A DNA stretch of 20,360 nt from CAZONU01 sp965370045. Its GTDB lineage: Bacteria > Planctomycetota > SZUA-567 > JAKLDR01. Each line of letters starts with the position of its first letter. Position 1 is the first letter of the stretch. The DNA is taken from the NCBI GenBank assembly GCA_965370045.1, contig CBDUSI010000082.1, positions 1-20,360 of the forward strand, read 5' to 3'. Shown one piece after another: positions 7,285 through 12,865 of the stretch. The notes beneath the pieces were generated by a model. The model saw nothing but the letters and a program-made list of their open reading frames with translations. It had not been told where the DNA came from and ran no database searches. The translations under genes and the position numbers were made by a program.

Positions 7285-8742
7285 ATGCGTTGTCCACACT
7301 GCAACAGTGAGATCCCCATCGGCCAGCAGTTCTGCGCCAACTGCGGCAAGAAGATCGTGGTGGAATTCGACCAGATTCAAGACGCGGTGCTCTCCGACGC
7401 CGCCGACCGCCGGGCGGGCACTGCGGAGAAGATACTCGTCAACGTGATCGGTATCCTGGTGGTCCTGTGGGTGGTGGCCAGGCTGGTCAACGATCACTAT
7501 CTGGAAACCGAGTTCTCCGCGGCCCGCAGCGGGTCCCTGTGCTTCCGCGCCCCGCGCCCCCAGGTCCGCATGGAGAACCGCCTGGACCTGAAGGTGACCC
7601 CCGGGCTGGAGTCCATACCCCGCGTCCGCACGCTCGCGCCCCAGGGCATGAGTTGGCGGCGCAATCCGCTCAAGAGGGACCTGCGGGCCTCCAGCGGCGG
7701 CGGGAGCAAGACCGTCAAGCAGGTGCTGGCGCGGGGCATCAAGTACCTGGCCGACCACCAGGGCGCTGACGGCGGATGGTACGTCTCAAAGCGCGGTAAG
7801 GGCGGCATCAACGCCTGGGGGCGCGTGGGCGTGACCGCCCAGGCCTGTCTGGCGCTCATGGGCGACGGCCACACCTGGGTGCCGGTTGCCAAGGACGCCA
7901 AGGGCAAGCCGGTAGGCAGCAAGTACGGTGCGAAGGTCAGGAAGGGCATCAACTTTCTGACTTCTCACCAAATGATTAGGGGGCCGGAAGCCGGCCTCAT
8001 CGGCCCCAAGAAGGGTCATTTCATGTACAACCAGGGCTTCGCCACCGCGGCCCTGGCCGAGGCCTACGCCATGAGCGGCGACCCCTACCTGGGGGAGGCC
8101 ACCCGCAAGGCGGTCAACTACATCATCTCCACGCAGCAGAAGTCCGGCGGCTGGGACTACTACGACAAGCCCAGCGCCCGGGCGGACACCCCGGTGACCT
8201 CCTGCCAACTGATGGCTCTGTACTCCGCGCGCCTGGCCGGCATCAAGGTTCCGCGCCAGGTGTTCGAGAAGGGCCTGGGCTGGATCGATTCCATGACCGA
8301 CCGGAAGACCTTCAACGTCGGTTACGACAAGAGGTGGGACACCACGCAGAAGCACATCGGCTATGGCTCGACGGCCATGGGCCTGCTGCTCCAGCTTTAT
8401 CTGGGGCGCAGCCCCTCGGCGGAGTCCATCCGCCGCCAGGCGAAGACGCTGATGCTCTCGGCCAAGCCGGAGTACAATTCCAAGTGGAGCAACAAGCTCA
8501 AGGCCGAGAAGTGCGACTACTACTACCTGTACCACGCGACCATGGCCTTCCACCGCCTGGGCGGCAAGGACTGGAAGGTCTGGAACGGGGCGCTGATTAA
8601 GGCGCTGGCCGCGAGCCAGGAGAAGACCGGCAAGCGGGCCGGCTCCTGGGAGCCACATGATGCCAACGGCCGGAAGGGCGGCCGAGTATACACCACGGCC
8701 TCGGCGGTTCTGGCCCTGGAAGTCTACTACCGGTATCCGTAG
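7285..8742 (+). CDS. Zinc-ribbon / TM / terpenoid-cyclase-like toroid protein
   Basis: Three parts are visible in 485 residues. A zinc ribbon occupies the N-terminus (C3-P-H-C6 and C17-A-N-C20). A single membrane helix lies at about 50-67. A large alpha/alpha-toroid of the prenyltransferase / squalene-oxidase repeat type fills about 145-485, with QGADGGWYV, AQACLALMG, QQKSGGWDYYD and a C-terminal GRVYTTASAVLALEVYYRYP. The D-x-D-D motif of hopene cyclases and the Asp/Cys/His zinc set of protein prenyltransferases are not evident, so it may be a binding or scaffold toroid rather than a cyclase. The zinc ribbon should be cytoplasmic and the toroid outside. It starts 11 bases after the TPR/Ig gene with CGGAG ahead of the ATG, so it is clearly in the same transcript. 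Similar toroids are common in Planctomycetota. Confidence 0.85.
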   Translation: MRCPHCNSEIPIGQQFCANCGKKIVVEFDQIQDAVLSDAADRRAGTAEKILVNVIGILVVLWVVARLVNDHYLETEFSAARSGSLCFRAPRPQVRMENRLDLKVTPGLESIPRVRTLAPQGMSWRRNPLKRDLRASSGGGSKTVKQVLARGIKYLADHQGADGGWYVSKRGKGGINAWGRVGVTAQACLALMGDGHTWVPVAKDAKGKPVGSKYGAKVRKGINFLTSHQMIRGPEAGLIGPKKGHFMYNQGFATAALAEAYAMSGDPYLGEATRKAVNYIISTQQKSGGWDYYDKPSARADTPVTSCQLMALYSARLAGIKVPRQVFEKGLGWIDSMTDRKTFNVGYDKRWDTTQKHIGYGSTAMGLLLQLYLGRSPSAESIRRQAKTLMLSAKPEYNSKWSNKLKAEKCDYYYLYHATMAFHRLGGKDWKVWNGALIKALAASQEKTGKRAGSWEPHDANGRKGGRVYTTASAVLALEVYYRYP

Positions 8743-8747
8743 AGGTC

Positions 8748-9749
8748 GTGCCCCGGTCCCCGTCCCGCCGCACTCCCGGCGAGCCCCGCCGCAAGACCCG
8801 CCACCACTTCCCGCGCTCCCGCCCGGGGGCCGAGACCCGCGTGTTCCGCTGCAAGACCAAGGGGCTGCGCCTGGACCAGTATCTGGTCACCCGCTTTACC
8901 GGCTACTCGCGCTCGTTCATGGCCGAGCTTTGCCGTGAGGGCCGGGTGCTGGTCGCCGGCGGGCGCGCCAAGCCCGGCCGGCGCCTGCTGCCCAATGAGG
9001 AGATCACCGTGATCCTCCCCGAGGCGGTCCGCTCCGGCCCCGAGGAGATGGACATCTGCATGGTCCACGAGGACTCCGCGATCTTCGTTGTCAACAAGCC
9101 GCCGGGCATCCCGGTGCACCCCTCGCGGGGTCACCTTTCGGGGACGCTCTACCACGGTCTGCTCTGGTACTTCCGGGAGGAGATCGAGGGAGATACCGGG
9201 TTCCGCATCGGGCCGGTGCACCGGCTGGACATGGACACCAGCGGCGTCCTGGTCTACGCCAAGGACGAGCGCTCCCAGAAGCGCCTGGCGCAGGCTATAG
9301 AGAAGCGCGAGGTAGACAAACGTTACCTGGCCTTCGTGCACGGAGATGTTCCTTTCGAACGGGCGGTCATTGACGGGGCCATCGGCTTCGACGAGGGCGG
9401 CAAGCGCATGGCCATCGACGGGACCGAGTCTCGCGCGGCGCGGACCGGGCTCAAACGGCTCTCGTCCGGCGGCGGGCTGACGGCGGTGGAGCTGGACCTC
9501 TTCACCGGGCGCAGCCACCAGCTGCGCGTGCACCTGGCGGGCATCGGCCACCCCATCGCCGGCGACGAGCTCTACGGCGGCCGGCGCCAGTCGGAGAGCG
9601 GCGAGCCGCTCATCGCCCGGCAGGCGCTCCACGCCTGGAGACTCGAAGTGGAGCACCCGGTCACCCGGGAGAGAGCAGAGTACACCGCGCCGCTGCCCGA
9701 GGACATGGCGGCCCTGGCCCGGCGCGCGGGCCTGGAGGTTCCGGGGTGA
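8748..9749 (+). CDS. rluD: 23S rRNA pseudouridine synthase, RluA family with S4 domain (probable RluD)
   Basis: The protein (up to 333 residues) has an S4 RNA-binding domain at about 40-95 (LRLDQYL, then SRSFMAELCREGRVLV). The RluA-type catalytic domain follows, with NKPPGIPVHPS and the signature H-R-L-D161-M-D-T-S-G, whose first aspartate is the catalytic one. G-R-S-H-Q-L-R-V-H-L and D-E-L-Y-G-G follow as expected. The enzyme isomerises uridines in RNA. I favour RluD because its stop overlaps the rlmH start by 4 bases, and RlmH acts on a nucleotide made by RluD (helix 69 of 23S rRNA). The first 31 residues are Arg/Pro-rich and unlike the family; the GTG at 8748 has its purine run only 2 bases ahead, so a GTG at 8841 is a serious alternative start. 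Family certain; RluD identity inferred from context. Confidence 0.87.
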   Translation: MPRSPSRRTPGEPRRKTRHHFPRSRPGAETRVFRCKTKGLRLDQYLVTRFTGYSRSFMAELCREGRVLVAGGRAKPGRRLLPNEEITVILPEAVRSGPEEMDICMVHEDSAIFVVNKPPGIPVHPSRGHLSGTLYHGLLWYFREEIEGDTGFRIGPVHRLDMDTSGVLVYAKDERSQKRLAQAIEKREVDKRYLAFVHGDVPFERAVIDGAIGFDEGGKRMAIDGTESRAARTGLKRLSSGGGLTAVELDLFTGRSHQLRVHLAGIGHPIAGDELYGGRRQSESGEPLIARQALHAWRLEVEHPVTRERAEYTAPLPEDMAALARRAGLEVPG

Positions 9750-10207
9750 AGCTGATCCTGGCGGCCTTCGGGAAGATGAGGTCGGCGGAGCTCTCCGCCG
9801 CGGCCGGGGAGTATTTCAAGCGCCTGCGGAAGTACACTTCAGCCGAGGTGCTGGATCTCAAGGAGGAGCGCGGCGACGACCCGGCCGCGCGCCGCCGGGA
9901 GGCCAAGCGCCTGGCGGGCTCGCTGCGCGAGGGCGACTTCCTGGTGCTTTGCGACGAGCGCGGCCAGCAGCTCTCTTCCCGGGAACTGGCCGACTTCCTG
10001 GCGGAGCGCGAGCGGGCCGGACGCGGGCGCAGCGTCTTTCTGGTGGGCGGGCCCTACGGCGCCGACGAGTCGCTTCGCGCCCGGGCGGACCTGGTCTTTT
10101 CCCTGAGCCGGCTGACCCTGCCCCACGAGCTCGCCCGCCTGGTCCTCGTTGAGCAGGTCTATCGGGCCTTCACCATCCTGCGCGGCGGGAAGTACCACCA
10201 CGAGTAG
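9746..10207 (+). CDS. rlmH: 23S rRNA (pseudouridine1915-N3)-methyltransferase RlmH
   Basis: The 153-residue length matches the family (E. coli 155). It starts with MKLILAAFGKM, carries the SPOUT-type SAM-binding stretch FLVGGPYGADE (about residues 98-108) and ends with LPHELARLVLVEQVYRA and the diagnostic GGKYHHE C-terminus. RlmH methylates N3 of pseudouridine 1915 in helix 69 of 23S rRNA, on assembled 70S ribosomes, as a dimer. The start is a GTG whose last bases form the stop of the upstream pseudouridine synthase (GTGA), with GGAGG 7 bases ahead inside that gene, so translation should be coupled. It is complete and I see no unusual substitutions. Confidence 0.95.
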   Translation: MKLILAAFGKMRSAELSAAAGEYFKRLRKYTSAEVLDLKEERGDDPAARRREAKRLAGSLREGDFLVLCDERGQQLSSRELADFLAERERAGRGRSVFLVGGPYGADESLRARADLVFSLSRLTLPHELARLVLVEQVYRAFTILRGGKYHHE

Positions 10208-10258
10208 GGCAGAGCGCCGCGGTTTCGCCATCCGGAGCTATTTTGAGCGCCTCGTCTC

Positions 10259-10287
10259 TTGACACTTGCGGGGCTCAGAGGTACACT
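10259..10287 (+). promoter_or_regulatory. Strong sigma70-type promoter for the response regulator and tRNA-Ser
   Basis: A perfect TTGACA (10259-10264) is followed after 17 bases by TACACT (10282-10287). It predicts a transcript start near 10294, about 53 bases ahead of the GTG at 10347. It is the best promoter in the window and lies in the gap after rlmH. Since no other promoter is evident before the tRNA, it may also supply the tRNA. Confidence 0.7.
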
Positions 10288-10333
10288 CCCTTTGCGGCGC
10301 AGGGAGGCGTCGGGCGGGAGATTATATTCTCTT

Positions 10334-10339
10334 GGGAGG
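10334..10339 (+). promoter_or_regulatory. Ribosome binding site that sets the response-regulator start
   Basis: GGGAGG lies 7 bases ahead of the GTG at 10347. A GTG at 10266 in the same frame lies upstream of the predicted transcript start and has no such site, so 10347 is preferred. Confidence 0.75.
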
Positions 10340-10346
10340 AAAGCCT

Positions 10347-11021
10347 GTGGCCAAAGACGCTGCCAAGACTGTCTTGGTGGTCGAGGACAATCAAGATATA
10401 GCCCAGCTGCTGGGACAGTTGTTGCGTGCCTATGGCTGTGAGGTCCTGACCGCTTCGAACCTGGACGTGGTCGAGGAGGCCGTCTCCAAGACAGAGGTGG
10501 ACCTGCTGCTCCTGGACATCCTGCTGCCCGAGGAGGTCGAGGACGGGCGCAAGATTGCCCAGCGCCTGCGCGCGGCGGGGCACAAGTTTCCGATCTACTT
10601 CATGACCGGCCTGCGCCCGCCGGACGTCGGCAAGGAGTACCTGGGCCTGGTGGACGGGTTCCTGCGCAAGCCTTTCTCGCTGCGGGACCTCAGAAAGGTC
10701 CTCAACGAGGCGCTGGGGCCGGCGGTGGTCGGCGCCGAGGAGCCGCCCAGCCCGACGCGGGAGCTGGTGGGCATGATGGCTTCGATCGCTACCGAGCAGG
10801 AGGAGATCCGTCGCCAGCAGGCCCGACTGGCCACCTTCATGACCGTGCTGCAGAGCGGCGAGGGCAAGCCACTTTCGGGCGGGGCTCTCGCGGATTTCCA
10901 GGAAGACTCCGCACGCTACGAGGAAGGGCTTTCGCGCATCGAGGAGTCGCTCAACGAGGTTTTGGAGGTCCTGCGCAGGCATGGGCTGGCCCTTTTCGAG
11001 AACCCGCGGAGAGGTGTCTGA
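10347..11021 (+). CDS. Response regulator: receiver domain with C-terminal helical tail, no known output domain
   Basis: The 224-residue protein begins with a CheY-like receiver (about 7-125). The acidic pocket is E13-D14, the phospho-acceptor D57 (LLLLD57ILLP), the switch threonine T87 (FMTG) and the conserved K108 (RK108PF), so it should be phosphorylated by a histidine kinase, which is not in the window. The remaining 100 residues are predicted helical and heptad-like (TEQEEIRRQQARLATF, then SRIEESLNEVLEVLRRH). This fits a coiled-coil or dimerisation tail, not a DNA-binding domain. The start is set by GGGAGG and by the promoter at 10259. The last four codons and TGA lie inside the tRNA-Ser gene. 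It could signal by protein-protein contact; the target is unknown. Confidence 0.85.
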   Translation: MAKDAAKTVLVVEDNQDIAQLLGQLLRAYGCEVLTASNLDVVEEAVSKTEVDLLLLDILLPEEVEDGRKIAQRLRAAGHKFPIYFMTGLRPPDVGKEYLGLVDGFLRKPFSLRDLRKVLNEALGPAVVGAEEPPSPTRELVGMMASIATEQEEIRRQQARLATFMTVLQSGEGKPLSGGALADFQEDSARYEEGLSRIEESLNEVLEVLRRHGLALFENPRRGV

Positions 11022-11097
11022 GTGGCCGAAGGAGCACGGTTGGAAACCGTGTAGGCGGGCAACCGTCTCGGGGGTTCGAATCCCCCCCTCTCCGCCA
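11008..11097 (+). tRNA. tRNA-Ser (anticodon GGA), CCA encoded
   Basis: The acceptor stem GGAGAGG (11008-11014) pairs with CCTCTCC (11087-11093), followed by discriminator G and encoded CCA (11095-11097). The anticodon stem CACGG/CCGTG (11035-11039, 11047-11051) holds the loop TTGGAAA with anticodon GGA at 11042-11044, reading UCC and UCU. A long variable arm (about 11054-11069, GGCGG paired with CCGTC) is characteristic of tRNA-Ser. The T arm is GGGGG-TTCGAAT-CCCCC. The first 14 bases overlap the end of the response-regulator gene. Confidence 0.96.
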
Positions 11098-11220
11098 ACT
11101 GTTTCTTTCTCTTTCCGTAAGCTATGGGCCGTTAGATTCTTGCTCGTGCTGTCCCCGCACTGTCCCGATATTCGAACGATCTATAGCTCCGTGAGGTAGA
11201 AGCCAGCTGCGCTCTGTCTG
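11098..11220 (+). other. Non-coding spacer after the tRNA, possible rearrangement junction
   Basis: No gene is visible here. The stretch is clearly less GC-rich than its surroundings, begins with a pyrimidine-rich run, and contains CTGTCCC twice (11149-11155 and 11160-11166) at an 11-base period. It separates an intact tRNA from a gene fragment lacking its 5' end. I see no hairpin followed by a T-run, so no terminator is called. Confidence 0.4.
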
Positions 11221-11490
11221 AGCCCGAGCGGCCGCGACGCCTTCGTGCGCAAGTACGCCGCGCGAGCGATGGGGAACATCGGCGCTGACGCCGCGGAGGG
11301 GGTTGACGCGCGGGTGAAGGCCCTGGATGATAAGAGCGCCGAGGTGCGCCGCGAGGCGGTCTGGTCGCTGGCGCTCCTCGGCGGGGCGGCCAAGGGGGCC
11401 GCGGGTGCCTTGAAGAAGGCGCAGTCCGGGGACGTCGATTACGTAGTTCGCTTTGCGGCCGCCAAGGCGCTGGGGAGGGTGCAGAAGTGA
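11221..11490 (+). pseudogene. 5'-truncated HEAT-repeat protein remnant
   Basis: The frame is open from 11200 (after TAG at 11197-11199) to TGA at 11488-11490. From about 11235 it encodes HEAT/PBS-lyase-type repeats: DAFVRKYAARAMGNIGADA, then SAEVRREAVWSLALLGGAA, then YVVRFAAAKALGRVQK. It starts in the middle of a repeat, has no ATG, and the only plausible start (GTG at 11245) has no ribosome binding site. About 80 residues remain of what is normally a much longer repeat protein. Its end overlaps the next gene by 4 bases (GTGA), the arrangement expected of a former operon partner. I therefore read it as the tail of a deleted gene. A short functional HEAT protein is the less likely alternative. 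Confidence 0.6.
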
Positions 11491-12725
11491 AGAAAGCATC
11501 AACGGTAACGCTGGCCGGGCTGGTCCTGGTCGTCCTGGCATGTCCGGCCTTGGCTCGGGAGCGCCCCAAGCCTCCCAAGAAGGATGCCAGCGCCAAGGAG
11601 TGCTGGGAGATCATCGCGCCACACTTTACCCCGCCCAAGGAGTTCGCCGGCGACTTCGGCCCGCACAAGCCGGTGATGAAGTTCTACGACGGAACCCCGG
11701 TCAAGACCGCCGCGGACTGGAAGCGTCGCCGGGCGGAGATCCGCAAGAAGTGGGACGAGATGATGGGCCCCTGGCCGGCGCTCATCAAGAAGCCGGAGAT
11801 CAAGTACCTCAGCAAAGAGCCGAAGAAGGGCTACGTCCAGCACACCGTCACGGTGATGCTTACCCCCAAGTGGAAGCCGTGGACCTGCTACTTGTTGATG
11901 CCCGAGGGGAAGGGCCCCTTCCCGGCGGCGGTCACCGTCTACTACTACCCGGAGGGACCGCTCACGCAGAAGAAGAGCGGGTACGCCCGGGAACTCGCCA
12001 AGCTGGGGTTCGTGGTGCTGGCCATCGGGCGGGCCGACTACGACGGCATCGCCAAGCGCTGGAAGCGCATGGCCAAGAACATGCCCGACCACCAGAAGGG
12101 CACGCACTGCTACTGGCCGGACCGCGAGAACCCCCAGATGGTGCCGCTCTCGCTCATGGGCTACGCCGCGGCCAACGCCTACAACGCGCTGGCCACCCTC
12201 AAGGAGGTCGACGCCCGGCGCGTGGGCATCGTGGGCACCTCCTACGGGGGCAAGTGGGCGCTGTTCGGGGCCAGCATGTACGACAAGTTCGCCTGCGGGG
12301 TCTGGTCCGACCCGGGCGTGACCATCTTCAATCCCCACCACGGGGGGGCGAACTACTGGAGCCGCGGATACCTCGGCACCAAGCCCAAGGGCTCGACCAA
12401 GAGCGCCTACAGCCAGATCAAGGCGGGCGGGCACGACCTCCACGAGCTCCAGGCGCTGATGAGCCCGCGGCCCTTCCTGGTCTCGGGCGTCCAGGGCGGC
12501 CCCGACCCCAAGACCGAGCACACCGACAAGCCGCTGCGCTGGAAGGCCCTCAACCACATCGTGGCCGCCAACAAGCTGCTGGGCTACAAGAATCGGGTGG
12601 CCATGACCAACGACCGGCCCGGGCACTACGTCACCCGGTTGGCCCTCAGGCAGACGCTGGGCTTCTTCATGTACTTCCTGAAGCACGGCAAGGCGCTGGA
12701 TGGCCCAGGCAAGGGCGGCAAGTAG
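11487..12725 (+). CDS. Secreted alpha/beta-hydrolase (acetyl xylan / glucuronoyl esterase-like)
   Basis: The 412-residue protein has a signal peptide (about 1-23, cleavage expected after CPALA; a lipoprotein reading with C19 is possible but a weak match). The hydrolase core follows: CYLLMPEGKGPFPAAVTVYY, LGFVVLAIGRADYD, and the nucleophile elbow G-T-S252-Y-G-G in VGIVGTSYGGKWA. RPGH380YVT is the likely catalytic histidine. The acid is uncertain; D340 in GGPDPKTEH or D275 are candidates. The layout resembles esterases acting on plant polysaccharide side groups (AXE1 or CE15 relatives), which fits the secreted glycosidase-like neighbours. The GTG start has GGGGAGGG 7 bases ahead and overlaps the stop of the HEAT remnant. 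No promoter of its own is evident. Substrate is inferred only. Confidence 0.8.
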   Translation: MKKASTVTLAGLVLVVLACPALARERPKPPKKDASAKECWEIIAPHFTPPKEFAGDFGPHKPVMKFYDGTPVKTAADWKRRRAEIRKKWDEMMGPWPALIKKPEIKYLSKEPKKGYVQHTVTVMLTPKWKPWTCYLLMPEGKGPFPAAVTVYYYPEGPLTQKKSGYARELAKLGFVVLAIGRADYDGIAKRWKRMAKNMPDHQKGTHCYWPDRENPQMVPLSLMGYAAANAYNALATLKEVDARRVGIVGTSYGGKWALFGASMYDKFACGVWSDPGVTIFNPHHGGANYWSRGYLGTKPKGSTKSAYSQIKAGGHDLHELQALMSPRPFLVSGVQGGPDPKTEHTDKPLRWKALNHIVAANKLLGYKNRVAMTNDRPGHYVTRLALRQTLGFFMYFLKHGKALDGPGKGGK

Positions 12726-12865
12726 CTGGTGGTCCCCGCTGACCGGGTCCTGTGGGCGGCGGCGTAGCGGAGGGACCGACGATCTCCGAGCCCAAGGGAG
12801 AAGCCGCACGCAGGCATGAATAGAAGCCAACAACAGTTAAGAGAGGAAGCATCAGGAACGCCGCA

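Noticed and set aside
10208..10258. Possible terminator after rlmH
   Set aside because: There are short GC-rich palindromic pieces and one TTTT, but no stable stem directly followed by a T-run.
10266..10346. Upstream extension of the response regulator from GTG 10266
   Set aside because: It lies before the predicted transcript start (near 10294) and has no ribosome binding site; GTG 10347 has GGGAGG at 7 bases.
11453..12742. 429-codon + strand frame overlapping the esterase in another frame
   Set aside because: The translation is Gly/Arg/Pro/Gln-rich without motifs; the overlapping frame has a signal peptide, a G-x-S-x-G elbow and a good ribosome binding site.
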